Shown here one piece after another: positions 25,464 to 34,823 of a DNA stretch of 64,000 nt. Source of the stretch: F23-D06 sp963620035 (GTDB lineage: Bacteria > Bacteroidota > Bacteroidia > Bacteroidales > WCHB1-69); NCBI GenBank assembly GCA_963620035.1, contig CAVEXN010000011.1, positions 1-64,000 of the forward strand, given 5' to 3'. The position numbers were made by a program, and so were the translations under genes. Numbering within the stretch: the first letter of the stretch is position 1; each line of letters starts with the position of its first letter. The notes under the pieces are model-generated. The model was given only the letters and a program-made list of their open reading frames with translations, made no database searches and was not told the origin of the DNA.

Positions 25464-27668
25464 TCAATTTCCTACATCTGACAGATACTTGATACGCATG
25501 ATACGTACCTCCTCCATCGTATATTCGTCTTCGCCCAGTTCGCGCAAAGCCAGATCCACTGAATCAGATTCCGCATTGGCAAAATAATCCAGTATCTCTT
25601 CCTGATGATACGGCTCTATCTCTTCGTCAATATAGTAGCCGATGTCTATTTTCGTCCCGGATGATACAATCATCTCTATTTCTGTCAGCAGTTCGTTCAT
25701 GTCGAGCCCTTTGGCGATGGCGATATCCTCGAAACTCAACTTGCGGTCAATGCTCTGGATAATGAAAACCTTGATGGCCGACTTCTTGACCACGGAACGG
25801 ACGACAAAGTCCTGGGGACGCTCTATCTCGTTGTCTTCTACATATTTCTTGATAAGTTCAATGAAACGCTTGCCATACTTCTGCGCCTTGCCCATGCCGA
25901 CTCCGGAAATGTGGGTCATCTCTTCCATAGTGGTGGGGTACTGGATGCACATATCCTCAAGCGATGGATCCTGGAATATCACGAACGGCGGTATATTCTC
26001 GGAACGTGATATGTCTTTGCGCAGGTCTTTGAGAAGGCTGAACAAAGTCTTGTCGAAAGCATCTTCAACTCCGCCCACTACAGGGTTGTCCAAATCTTTG
26101 TCCTCGTTTTCATCCCCTTCGTTCACAGGCTTGATGGTCTGGATGGAATAAGGGTTGACCATATACCTCTCGCCTTTCGGGGTGATTTTGAGCAGTCCAT
26201 AATTTTCAACATCCTTGACTATAAGGTCGTCGAAGATGGCGAGACGAATTATGTTGGACCAGAATTTGGCATCATACTCTTGCCCTTCACCGAACTGCTT
26301 GAGTTTGTTGTGCTTGAACTTCACGATGGAAGTGGTCTTGTTGCCCGTGATGATATCCACGATCTGCTCCTCCTTGAACTGCTGCTTCACCGTCTGGATC
26401 ACGTCCAACGCCAACAGAATCTGTTCAGATGCATTCATCTTGGCCTTAGGGTGATTGCAGTTGTCGCAGTTGTGGCAGTTCTCCTCGTTATAGCTTTCGC
26501 CGAAATAGTGAAGCAAATGCTTGCGGCGGCAGCTGGTGGTTTCAGCGTATGCGGCAGTTTCTGCAAGCAGTTCTTTCACGACTTCCTGTTCGGCCACCGC
26601 TTTCTTGTTGGAGAATTTCTCGAGTTTGTGCAAATCCTTGTAGTCATAGAAAGCGATACATAGCCCCTCGCCGTCATCGCGTCCGGCACGGCCGGTCTCT
26701 TGATAGTAGCCCTCGAGACTCTTGGGCATATCATAATGTATCACATAGCGCACATCTGGTTTGTCGATACCCATGCCGAAAGCAATGGTGGCGACAATGA
26801 TGTCCACTTTCTCCATCAGGAAATCGTCCTGGTTCTGCACGCGTGTCTTGGAATCAAGTCCGGCATGATAGGGCAATGCCCTGATTTGGTTGGCTTGCAG
26901 GAATGTGGCAAGCTCCTCGACTTTTTTCCTGCTCAGGCAGTATATGATGCCAGACTTTCCGGGGTGGCTGTTGATGAACTTAACCACATCCTTGTCAACA
27001 TCTTTCGTCTTCTCGCGAATTTCATAGTAGAGGTTCGGACGGTTAAATGAGGAGATGAACACCTCGGCCTTGAGCATGCCTAAATTCTTCTGTATATCGT
27101 TCTGGACTTTCGGTGTGGCTGTGGCCGTAAGTGCAATCACCGGCACTTTCTGTCCTATTTTGTCGATAATGGCCCTGATGCGGCGGTATTCGGGACGGAA
27201 ATCGTGCCCCCATTCCGAAATGCAGTGCGCCTCGTCAATGGCATAGAAGGATATGTCTATATCTTGGAAGAACTGGACGTTCTCTTCCTTGGTCAAAGAT
27301 TCAGGGGCCACGTAAAGCAGTTTCGTTTTGCCGGCAAGCAGGTCCTGCCGCACCTCGTTGATTTCCTGTTTTGTAAGCGATGAGTTAAGAAAATGGGCGA
27401 TGCCGTTCTCGGCGCCGAAGCCGCGGATGGCGTCCACCTGGTTCTTCATCAGGGCGATGAGCGGTGATATGATGATAGCCGTACCTTCCTTCATCATGGC
27501 CGGGAGCTGGTAGCACATGGACTTTCCTCCGCCTGTAGGCATAATGACAAAACAGTCTTTCCCCTTCAGCAAAGCCTTGATGACTTTCAACTGTTCTCCC
27601 TTGAATTTATCAAAACCGAAGACTGTTTTCAAGGTCTGGTGAATCTCCTTATCAGTAAAGTTTTTCAT
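25464..27668 (-). CDS. recQ: ATP-dependent DNA helicase RecQ
   Basis: This 734-residue helicase has all RecQ parts in order: Walker A (MPTGGGKSM, residues 43-51), DEAH box at 145-148, the helicase C-terminal motifs (YHAGLDSKTR, QETGRAGRD), a zinc-binding set (CRRKHLLHYFGE then CHNCDNC), a winged-helix region, and an HRDC-like domain (ISGVGMGKAQKYGKRF). A C-terminal helix-turn-helix extension follows (VKVFIIQS-like and LSFEDIAIAKGL). It unwinds DNA 3' to 5' in recombination and replication repair. It lies between hldD and the Skp-like gene on the minus strand with its own promoter candidate. Confidence 0.95.
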   Translation of the reverse strand: MKNFTDKEIHQTLKTVFGFDKFKGEQLKVIKALLKGKDCFVIMPTGGGKSMCYQLPAMMKEGTAIIISPLIALMKNQVDAIRGFGAENGIAHFLNSSLTKQEINEVRQDLLAGKTKLLYVAPESLTKEENVQFFQDIDISFYAIDEAHCISEWGHDFRPEYRRIRAIIDKIGQKVPVIALTATATPKVQNDIQKNLGMLKAEVFISSFNRPNLYYEIREKTKDVDKDVVKFINSHPGKSGIIYCLSRKKVEELATFLQANQIRALPYHAGLDSKTRVQNQDDFLMEKVDIIVATIAFGMGIDKPDVRYVIHYDMPKSLEGYYQETGRAGRDDGEGLCIAFYDYKDLHKLEKFSNKKAVAEQEVVKELLAETAAYAETTSCRRKHLLHYFGESYNEENCHNCDNCNHPKAKMNASEQILLALDVIQTVKQQFKEEQIVDIITGNKTTSIVKFKHNKLKQFGEGQEYDAKFWSNIIRLAIFDDLIVKDVENYGLLKITPKGERYMVNPYSIQTIKPVNEGDENEDKDLDNPVVGGVEDAFDKTLFSLLKDLRKDISRSENIPPFVIFQDPSLEDMCIQYPTTMEEMTHISGVGMGKAQKYGKRFIELIKKYVEDNEIERPQDFVVRSVVKKSAIKVFIIQSIDRKLSFEDIAIAKGLDMNELLTEIEMIVSSGTKIDIGYYIDEEIEPYHQEEILDYFANAESDSVDLALRELGEDEYTMEEVRIMRIKYLSDVGN

Positions 27669-27743
27669 TCGTCAATTAAAGATTTTTGGTTCTCAATTTC
27701 TAAGCGTTTGTTGAGTGATTTCCCTGATTTTGGAAAACGGAAA

Positions 27744-27751
27744 CAAAAATA
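27744..27751 (-). promoter_or_regulatory. Candidate -7 box for recQ
   Basis: Minus-strand TATTTTTG matches TAnnTTTG, 76 bp upstream of the recQ ATG at 27668. A perfect 12-bp palindrome AAGTATATACTT lies just upstream at 27766-27777 and could be an operator or chance. Confidence 0.45.
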
Positions 27752-27810
27752 AAAAAAAAACGTGCAAGTATATACTTATGCCCCAAAATAATGAAATTAA
27801 AAAAAGGCTT

Positions 27811-28776
27811 TCAATAAACTGCGTTTTTTGTCAGATATTTGGTCACATACGACTTCACGCCTTGCTCCAAGGGAGTAAAAGGCCGCCGGTATCCGTTACT
27901 CCGCATTTTAGTCATATCTGCCTCGGTAAAATATTGGTATTTGTCGCGGATGTCAGCAGGAATGTCTATAAATTTAATCCGCTGTTCGGCGTGCAAGGCG
28001 CGGAAAACCGCTGTGGCGAGCGCCCAAAACGAGCGTGCGCTCCCCGTGCCGAGGTTATAGATACCGCATGACGGATGGTGCTGTAAAAACCAATAAAGCA
28101 CCCGCACTACATCCTTGACGTAAATGAAATCGCGGCACTGCTTGCCGTCATCATATTCCGGATTATGGGAGCGGAAAAGTCGAACTTCACCGGTCTCTTT
28201 TATCTGGTTGAACGAGTGGAAAATCACCGAAGCCATACGGCCTTTGTGGTACTCATTGGGACCATAGACGTTGAAAAATTTGAAACCGTACCAATACGGT
28301 GGCATAATGGTCTGTTTCAGTATCCACTTGTCGATCTCGTTCTTTGAACGTCCGTAAGCATTGAGCGGCTGAAGTTTTGGGGACAATCTTTCGTCATCGC
28401 TATAACCCAATTCCCCGGCCCCGTATGTGGCGGCTGACGAGGCATACAACAAAGGAACGCTAATACGGGATGCAAGATGCCAGATTCTCCGGGTAAATTC
28501 AACATTCAATTCTTCTAAAACTGCGTAATCCGTTTCGGTGGTATCGGTACGTGCTCCGAGATGGATGATGTAGTCAATATGGCCGGCGTTTTTTTCGGCC
28601 CAGTCAAAGAAATCGTTGCGTTGGATCTTGTCGACATACTGTTTGTATTCCCAGTTCCGGCGTTTTTCCTCTTTAGTGAAGTCGTCGACAAGGATGAGGT
28701 CGGAATGCCCCATCTCATTAAGTTTCGCACACATACAACTGCCGATAAAACCGGCTGCTCCTGTAACTATAATCAT
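27811..28776 (-). CDS. hldD: ADP-L-glycero-D-manno-heptose-6-epimerase
   Basis: This 321-residue short-chain dehydrogenase-type epimerase makes ADP-L-glycero-D-manno-heptose for the LPS inner core. The N-terminal NAD(P)-binding motif is GAAGFIGS. VDDFTKEEKRRNW and GARTDTTETDY are typical HldD segments, the catalytic Tyr/Lys pair is in YGRSK, and FNVYGPNEYHKGRMAS is a strong HldD signature. The enzyme is cytosolic. It starts 84 bp downstream of the gldN stop and is separated from that operon by a terminator. Confidence 0.95.
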   Translation of the reverse strand: MIIVTGAAGFIGSCMCAKLNEMGHSDLILVDDFTKEEKRRNWEYKQYVDKIQRNDFFDWAEKNAGHIDYIIHLGARTDTTETDYAVLEELNVEFTRRIWHLASRISVPLLYASSAATYGAGELGYSDDERLSPKLQPLNAYGRSKNEIDKWILKQTIMPPYWYGFKFFNVYGPNEYHKGRMASVIFHSFNQIKETGEVRLFRSHNPEYDDGKQCRDFIYVKDVVRVLYWFLQHHPSCGIYNLGTGSARSFWALATAVFRALHAEQRIKFIDIPADIRDKYQYFTEADMTKMRSNGYRRPFTPLEQGVKSYVTKYLTKNAVY

Positions 28777-28792
28777 CTGCAGAAATTTGCTG

Positions 28793-28800
28793 CAAAATTA
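28793..28800 (-). promoter_or_regulatory. Candidate -7 box for hldD
   Basis: Minus-strand TAATTTTG matches TAnnTTTG and lies 16 bp upstream of the hldD ATG, just beyond the gldN terminator. A short leader is implied. The -33 region would overlap the terminator stem. Confidence 0.45.
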
Positions 28801-28803
28801 AAA

Positions 28804-28833
28804 AAAAAGGGATGCCCAGCGACACCCCTTTTT
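28804..28833 (-). terminator. Rho-independent terminator after gldN
   Basis: On the minus strand, AAAAAGGGGTG pairs with CATCCCTTTTT around an 8-nt loop, with one internal mismatch, followed by more T. It lies 27 bp past the gldN stop and ends the T9SS operon. Confidence 0.8.
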
Positions 28834-28860
28834 GCAATTATCATGAAAAAGTTCAGTATC

Positions 28861-29799
28861 CTAAAATTCCCAAAGGTCACTCTCGAACGTACGGAGTTTG
28901 TCCGTAATCCTTTCCGATTCGAGGCGCTGATCCCTTGAGTTTGCTATATAGTCGGCGATGTCACGGTCATAGACATTGGCCTCCTTGTAAATGAAACTGG
29001 TGAAATCGCGTTTCCAGGTAAGCAAGTCGTCGAATGAAATGCGTTGCGCATTATTCTTGACATTATAGACTTCCTGTTTGGCGAGGAAAGGGCGAAGTTC
29101 GTTGTAATAGATGTACCCTACCCTTTTCTTCATCATGACCCCTCTGACATCCTCGTCGCCGCTGCCCTCATCGTCATAAGAAGAGGCGCTCTGGCGTTCA
29201 TGTTCAATGATGGGCTCGATTTCAAGAATCTGGACGAAGAAACGGGAAGCCTGTTTGTCGAAATACCATATCTCTTTCACATTGTATGAAATGACCTGTT
29301 TCGGTTCGTATTCGACAATCATCTCTTTCATGCCGATTTCCTCACCAGTTTCGAGGTCGATTTCAGGGATTTGGGACACTTCGGAGAGGTTTCCCCTCAA
29401 TTCATCCCTTGAAAATGGGAGTGTACACATCTCATCGGAATAAATCGGAAGAACGCCTTCTGTCTTTTCAGGGTTCTGGACATCCATGGCGTCAAAAATC
29501 ACCTGCGAAAGACTTCTCCATGTTCCTTTGGTTTCGGTGGGGAAATAGAGCGGGTGGTTGATTTTCTCACGCAAGTCGATGGTTCTCCAAACGGTATAGT
29601 AATACATAACGTCGGCCTGACGGACAGATGGATATGCCACAGGGTCTGAAAACTCGCCCACGTCAACCTGTTCCCAGGAGAACTCGACAGGCTTGCGCAC
29701 CGGCTGGTTCATGGTGCTGCCTGTAGTCTCTTCTTCTTCCTGTGCGAAGATCGAAAATGAAGCCGCAAGGGCTAAAAACAACAAACTGAACTTTTTCAT
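28861..29799 (-). CDS. gldN: T9SS core protein GldN/PorN
   Basis: This 312-residue periplasmic protein has a signal peptide (MKKFSLLFLALAASFSIFAQ) and GldN features such as VMYYYTVWRTIDLREKINHPLYFP, VISYNVKEIWYFDKQ and RVGYIYYNELRPFL. GldN/PorN joins GldK/PorK in the ring complex linked to the outer membrane, part of the T9SS trans-envelope machine. It is the last gene of porP-gldK-gldL-gldM-gldN on the minus strand. The gene lies 22 bp after gldM, and a terminator follows. Confidence 0.93.
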   Translation of the reverse strand: MKKFSLLFLALAASFSIFAQEEEETTGSTMNQPVRKPVEFSWEQVDVGEFSDPVAYPSVRQADVMYYYTVWRTIDLREKINHPLYFPTETKGTWRSLSQVIFDAMDVQNPEKTEGVLPIYSDEMCTLPFSRDELRGNLSEVSQIPEIDLETGEEIGMKEMIVEYEPKQVISYNVKEIWYFDKQASRFFVQILEIEPIIEHERQSASSYDDEGSGDEDVRGVMMKKRVGYIYYNELRPFLAKQEVYNVKNNAQRISFDDLLTWKRDFTSFIYKEANVYDRDIADYIANSRDQRLESERITDKLRTFESDLWEF

Positions 29800-29821
29800 A
29801 ATAAAGGGTAGTTTTAAAAAA

Positions 29822-31456
29822 TTATCTGATACGTACAGAGAACTCGTCGAGTGTACGAGTACCTGCTTCTGAAGAAACCTTGATGTCTGTGAAATAGATC
29901 ACGGTATTGGCCGAGGCCTTCTTGATTTTGTTTTGGACAGTTTCGGAAAGTGCGCCGCCTTGACAAGCGATTGCAGGGTCTTCCATGCCTTTGCTGACAA
30001 AAATAACTCTGAAAGAGTTGACTTTCCATTTCAGGTCATAGGCGAAATCCTCACCCATTGTTGCGCGGATAACCGGATTGGCCGTAAGTTCAGCCTTGGC
30101 GCGTTTGCCTCCACGAATACCGGCACCGAGCACGGCACGGGGATCCGGGACTCTCTTGACACGGAATGTCGTAGCACCAAGGTTCTTGCTTGCAGCATCA
30201 CCTAATTTGGCTGAAACAGTAGCATTTACCGTCTTGCCGATCATGTTGGCCGGTACAGACACGTTGAACTTGCCGCCGCCGGCATTGGTGACATTACAGC
30301 CCGGGAAAGAGACGCTCAACTTGCCGGGATCGACAGGGGCTGAAACAGAAACAGGGTTTGCGATGCCTGCATAAAGCACATTCATCTTCTCCGCAGCAAT
30401 GGTTGCCGAAGGTTTCAGGACTGAATATTTGTCCTTGAAGCCATAATATTTAGGCTGGCCGTTCGGGTCCATGATTTTGATGAGGCCTGCATATTTCTGG
30501 TCTCCCGGATTGCCCGCCGAAATCTTCAGTTTCACGATGCCATTCTCGCCTTCCAACTTGGTAGCGGAGGAGATACCGTCTTCCGTCAGCGTGTCGACTC
30601 CCATCTTGTAGTAAACCTCAGGGGTCTGCTTGGTATCGTAAGCGGCCACGATGATGTCTGCCTCATAACTGTCGCCGGAGAACACCATTCGGGAATTAGG
30701 GATGGCACGACCTGACACCTTGTCGAACTTGAAGTCATCGGCACTGATGGAAGACTTGAGGTAAGCAAGCATGACGGACTCGGCGTTGCGTATTTCGCCG
30801 ATTTCCTTGTTCAAGAGTGTAACAGCGGCCGCTGCGATGATATGGTCGAAGTTATGCTCTTCCCAGCTCTGTTCAAACCCGTCTTTTTTGTATTTCGTGT
30901 CGACATCCAGCCCGACCAATGCGCTGATTCTTTCCTGGTCTGCGGGTCTTACCATCTTCAAGATATTGGATTTGTATTCTTTGATCTTTTTTTTCATAGC
31001 AACGGCGTTGCCTTTGTTGATCATGAAATCCGTAGGTTTGTCGAAGTTCTCCTTGGATTCCATCGTGGCGATGGTCTTTGCCTGTTTCACTTTCTTGCCG
31101 TCATCTGTTTTCACTTCAGCAAGAGTGTCACCATCAACATAGAGGATAAGGTCACTTCTCAACTTCTCAATATAATTGACGATGTCAGTGGTCTCTTTCC
31201 TGAGGGTTTTGGCTTTGACGTATGCGTCATGGATTTTGGCTTCGCCCAAAATCAGTTTCTGTTGTTCAAACCAGTTGTAGTCGTTGCCGTTTTGTATAGT
31301 AGTGTTTCGCATACTTGTCTGCAGCGTGTCGTCCACCACGATGAAAGCATTGAGGATATCTGCGGATACGTTCAAAGCCAACATTGCGGTATAGACCAGA
31401 TACATCATCTGGATCATTTTCTGTCTCGGGGTCTCCGGACAATTTGTTGCTCCCAT
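29822..31456 (-). CDS. gldM: T9SS motor protein GldM/PorM
   Basis: This 544-residue protein starts with the highly conserved GldM N terminus: ETPRQKMIQMMYLVYTAMLALNVSADILNAF, given here as a run that includes the single membrane helix at residues about 15-33. The long periplasmic part has beta domains near the C terminus (for example DLKWKVNSFRVIF). GldM with GldL forms the proton-driven rotary motor that energises T9SS secretion. The spacing of 62 bp to gldL and gene order match other Bacteroidota. Confidence 0.94.
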   Translation of the reverse strand: MGATNCPETPRQKMIQMMYLVYTAMLALNVSADILNAFIVVDDTLQTSMRNTTIQNGNDYNWFEQQKLILGEAKIHDAYVKAKTLRKETTDIVNYIEKLRSDLILYVDGDTLAEVKTDDGKKVKQAKTIATMESKENFDKPTDFMINKGNAVAMKKKIKEYKSNILKMVRPADQERISALVGLDVDTKYKKDGFEQSWEEHNFDHIIAAAAVTLLNKEIGEIRNAESVMLAYLKSSISADDFKFDKVSGRAIPNSRMVFSGDSYEADIIVAAYDTKQTPEVYYKMGVDTLTEDGISSATKLEGENGIVKLKISAGNPGDQKYAGLIKIMDPNGQPKYYGFKDKYSVLKPSATIAAEKMNVLYAGIANPVSVSAPVDPGKLSVSFPGCNVTNAGGGKFNVSVPANMIGKTVNATVSAKLGDAASKNLGATTFRVKRVPDPRAVLGAGIRGGKRAKAELTANPVIRATMGEDFAYDLKWKVNSFRVIFVSKGMEDPAIACQGGALSETVQNKIKKASANTVIYFTDIKVSSEAGTRTLDEFSVRIR

Positions 31457-31518
31457 TTTCTATATTATTAATGTAAGGTTAGGATTAAATTGAGAAAAAT
31501 GATTAAGATGATTCAAAA

Positions 31519-32241
31519 CTATTTGCCGGGGTGAACGCCCATGGCAGCCAGCATATTTCCGTAAATGGTGCTGAGAGAAGAGATGTTCTTGGTCAGTTTG
31601 TCCATTTCGGCCTTGTAGTTGGTGGTCTGCTCGTATGCGGCCGTCAACTGGTTCACGGCATTGGTGGCTTTCTTGAGGCTTTCGAGGTAAGCAGACGAAG
31701 CGTTGCTGTCGGTTTCGAGAGAAGCGGCTACTTTGTCGTATTTGAGAGTGAGGTTGCGTACAGACTCGGCTGCCTTGGTCATGTTGCCCACGAAGTTGTC
31801 CGTCGCAACTGCGGCATCAGAAACGCCAGCAAGTTTCTTGGCATTGTCGCTGAGGTTTCTCATACCGGTGGCAAGACTTTCAATCAGTTCGGGCCCGATT
31901 TTGGCTTCTTCGAGCATCTTGTCGAGTTGTTGGGTGGCGCTTGCACCTTGCATCTGTTTTTTCTTCTCTCTCTTCGTAGGTTCTGCCTGTGTCTCTTCGC
32001 CGGTGGCAAGTTCAGGATATACCAAAGACCAGTTGAACTCAACGTGAGGCGGTTCAAATGCGGACAGGAAGAAAATCACACTCTCCGTGAACATACCGAC
32101 CATAAGCATGGCATTTGCGCCAGGCCAGTGAAGAATTTTGAACAATGCACCTACAATAACCACTGCGGCACCCCAACCATACAGTTTCGCCATAAAGTTC
32201 TTGTACCCGTTAGTTCTAACTAATCTGTTAATTGCGTTCAT
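31519..32241 (-). CDS. gldL: T9SS motor protein GldL/PorL
   Basis: This 240-residue inner-membrane protein has two membrane helices in the N-terminal 65 residues, with the signature KILHWPGANAMLMVGM between and in them and an acidic residue in FTESVIFF. A PPHVEFNW segment follows, and the remaining cytoplasmic part is helical. GldL is the stator-like partner of GldM; protonation of a membrane glutamate is thought to drive the motor. It begins 49 bp downstream of gldK in the operon. Confidence 0.94.
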   Translation of the reverse strand: MNAINRLVRTNGYKNFMAKLYGWGAAVVIVGALFKILHWPGANAMLMVGMFTESVIFFLSAFEPPHVEFNWSLVYPELATGEETQAEPTKREKKKQMQGASATQQLDKMLEEAKIGPELIESLATGMRNLSDNAKKLAGVSDAAVATDNFVGNMTKAAESVRNLTLKYDKVAASLETDSNASSAYLESLKKATNAVNQLTAAYEQTTNYKAEMDKLTKNISSLSTIYGNMLAAMGVHPGK

Positions 32242-32290
32242 TTTTTAAATTAATTTAGATTGATGATTAATAATAGTGATTTTTATTTTC

Positions 32291-33721
32291 CTAATAAACA
32301 TGCGAAGCGCTCTGTGAAGAGTTGTCACCTCTCTGACGCCCCATGAAAGCCTGAACGTTGCGGAACCCGACGTATGATTTACAGGTGTCCTGATATTCGT
32401 ATGACCTGGCATAAACAGTCGTGTAGTAGCTGACATCCTTCCATGAACCGCCGCGAATGACCTTTCTCTTCTTGGCCGGGGAGTCGTCCTTGCGGGCGTA
32501 ATAAGTGTATTGCGGGTTCATGTCATGCGTGAAGTTTGTTGCAGACTTGTCATAGGCATCTTCGCACCATTCAGCCACGTTGCCGCTCATGTCAAACAGT
32601 CCCCAGTCGTTCGGGTAATAGTGGGCCACAATTCCCGGATAGAGGTTGTCGTCGGCGATGTAGTTGCCGCGCTGGGGCTTGAAGTTGCTCAGGAAGCATC
32701 CGTTGCTGTTTGTGGTGTATGGACCGCCCCAAGGATAAGAGGCGAGGGAGTTTCCGCCACGGGCTCCCCATTCCCATTCGGCCTCTGATGGCAGTCTGAA
32801 CTCATGCTCGTTGGCATATTCTTTCGTGGAAAGCCATGACATGCGGAGTTGTGTCCTCCAATAAGAGAAAGCCTTTGCCTGCTTCCAGCTGACACCGACA
32901 ACGGGATAGTTGTCGTACTGCGGGTTCGAGAAATAGTTCAGAACCATAGGCTCGTTGTACGAATAGACAAAATCATGGGCCCAGCAGAGCGTGTCAGGAT
33001 AGATGTTGACCACTTCGTGCTTTATGAAGCGCTGGTAACCCGTCCCAGCGCTGCTCGGACGGTTGCAGTAAAGACCGCCGTAGTCGGATGCCTCTTTGTC
33101 AAACTCCTTGGCAGATGCTCCGAACTCTTCCGGGTTCTTGGGGTCGCGGTAATTACGGAAGTCGTACCACCAATACTCGAAATTATACATAGACACGTTA
33201 GTCGTATTCGGGCGGTAATGGTAAAACCGTGTGTTCACCTTATTGAAAAGCGGGCTTAGTGCGGCCTGGACCTCCTCATTGTCGGAATCCCACGGAATCT
33301 CTTCTTTCCAGTTGATTATCTTAGGTTCTATCACCTCGCCCTCATTCTCGCCCTTCTCATATTTCTTGTAGTGCCCGTATTTCTCGGCATCCTCGATTTC
33401 GGCATCTCCCAGCAGGACATGTGCAATCGAGTCGCGTACCCAATGGACAAACTGGCGGTACTCGTTGTTCGTGATTTCAGTTTCGTCCATCCAGAACGCA
33501 CCGACCGTGACGTTCTTGGACTGCTGTGTCAATGCGAACGGGACATCCTGGTCGCCGCCACCCATAACGTAATGGCCAGTCGGTACATACACCATTCCGT
33601 ACGGTTCGAGGTCAACGAAGTCAGGACGATCCTTGACTCCGACCAGCTGGCCGTCTCCGCCGCTGTTGCAAGACGACAGCACGACCATCGCCACTGCGAG
33701 CATAATAATTAACCTTTTCAT
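32291..33721 (-). CDS. gldK: T9SS ring lipoprotein GldK/PorK
   Basis: This 476-residue lipoprotein has the signal MKRLIIMLAVAMVVLSSC with the lipobox cysteine. The rest is a formylglycine-generating-enzyme (sulfatase-modifying factor) fold typical of GldK: PTGHYVMGGG, FWMDETEITNNEYRQFV, EFRLPSEAEWEWGARGG, FDMSGNVAEWCED and RKVIRGGSWKD. It forms the periplasmic outer-membrane ring with GldN. ATG 33721 was chosen; an in-frame upstream codon at 33730 is TTG. It follows porP by 49 bp. Confidence 0.94.
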   Translation of the reverse strand: MKRLIIMLAVAMVVLSSCNSGGDGQLVGVKDRPDFVDLEPYGMVYVPTGHYVMGGGDQDVPFALTQQSKNVTVGAFWMDETEITNNEYRQFVHWVRDSIAHVLLGDAEIEDAEKYGHYKKYEKGENEGEVIEPKIINWKEEIPWDSDNEEVQAALSPLFNKVNTRFYHYRPNTTNVSMYNFEYWWYDFRNYRDPKNPEEFGASAKEFDKEASDYGGLYCNRPSSAGTGYQRFIKHEVVNIYPDTLCWAHDFVYSYNEPMVLNYFSNPQYDNYPVVGVSWKQAKAFSYWRTQLRMSWLSTKEYANEHEFRLPSEAEWEWGARGGNSLASYPWGGPYTTNSNGCFLSNFKPQRGNYIADDNLYPGIVAHYYPNDWGLFDMSGNVAEWCEDAYDKSATNFTHDMNPQYTYYARKDDSPAKKRKVIRGGSWKDVSYYTTVYARSYEYQDTCKSYVGFRNVQAFMGRQRGDNSSQSASHVY

Positions 33722-33770
33722 CTTTATCAAATTTATGTTTTTTCTAACGTTGAATATGCCGGTTTATTTT

Positions 33771-34823
33771 TCAATACTGATTTTTATAGATGTAACGCGT
33801 TGACCCATAGCCCGAGAATATTTCCGGCTTGTATATGTCGAAGCAATAGCGAACCATGACTTCAATGTCGCCGAAACTGCGGTTTGGCCTGTAACCCAAT
33901 TTGTTGGCCGTAATGCCGTAACTGAATGCAGCCTCCAAACCCTTGAGATAGACGTTGGAAGAATTGTAGAACGGGCGTGCGCCGAAAATAAGGTTGATGT
34001 TGTCGTTGATGCGGTAGCCTGCGCCGCCCCAAAATACTCCGTTGTACCTTACCAGTCCCATAATGTCTATCTGGTAAGTCTTGAAATCCGTCTTCACCAT
34101 CGCATAGGGCATCACTTCCCAACTCGGGTTTGCCGGCACTATCCACGTATAGCCGCCATGCACATACATTTGCGGAGTGCGGTTCACGGAGTTCTTCTCG
34201 CCCGAGACTCTCAATGCATGGTTCTTGTCGAAAGCGCTGGCAATCTGCGTGAAACTGAGGCCGGCATGCCATTGGTCGCATTTGTACTGGACCCCGAAAC
34301 TGAAGTCAAGGTCCATCGTCGATTCGCCGAGGTTGTCTATCACCGGGTCGCCGGTCTGGATGGGACGGAAACCGTCCTTTGAAATCGTCTGGTTGTAGAG
34401 CGAGGCCTGCAGACCGATGCCCAAATGTCCGCCCGCAATCCTCAACTTGTACGAATAACCGAGTTTGACACCTATGTTGTTGTAGTATCCTATCACGTCG
34501 TTGACCAGCGAAAAACCGATAGAACCTTTCAGTTTCTTCAAATATGACTCTATGTTTATGAGGATATCGTGCGGCGCAGTCTTGTCTTTCTTCAACGAAT
34601 CCCCGTTCGTGTAAACATCACTCCATCCCATGTATTTATTATTGTAAAGAGCGGTAAAGCATAGCGTATTGCTCTGTTCGCCAATGGCTCCGGCATTGTA
34701 ATAAGAAGAAGCCCACGGGAAAAGCGTAAATTGCGCATCGTCCTGCGCATAGCAGGCTTTCTCGGCTGAAAGGACAAACACAAGCAGAATTGTACATCGG
34801 ATTATACGAGACTTTATAAACAT
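33771..34823 (-). CDS. porP: PorP/SprF family T9SS outer-membrane protein
   Basis: This 350-residue outer-membrane beta-barrel has a signal peptide ending CYAQ and PorP/SprF features: DAQFTLFPWASSYYNAGAIG, LYNNKYMGW, GYSYKLRIAGGHLGIGLQASLY and GVFWGGAGYRINDNINLIFG. PorP is required for secretion and tethers A-LPS or the PorE shuttle at the outer membrane. It heads the porP-gldK-gldL-gldM-gldN operon. A candidate promoter lies about 146 bp upstream. Confidence 0.9.
   Translation of the reverse strand: MFIKSRIIRCTILLVFVLSAEKACYAQDDAQFTLFPWASSYYNAGAIGEQSNTLCFTALYNNKYMGWSDVYTNGDSLKKDKTAPHDILINIESYLKKLKGSIGFSLVNDVIGYYNNIGVKLGYSYKLRIAGGHLGIGLQASLYNQTISKDGFRPIQTGDPVIDNLGESTMDLDFSFGVQYKCDQWHAGLSFTQIASAFDKNHALRVSGEKNSVNRTPQMYVHGGYTWIVPANPSWEVMPYAMVKTDFKTYQIDIMGLVRYNGVFWGGAGYRINDNINLIFGARPFYNSSNVYLKGLEAAFSYGITANKLGYRPNRSFGDIEVMVRYCFDIYKPEIFSGYGSTRYIYKNQY

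Noticed and set aside
27691..27800. Possible small RNA upstream of recQ
   Set aside because: Only the promoter box and a short palindrome are visible; there is no terminator or conserved structure.
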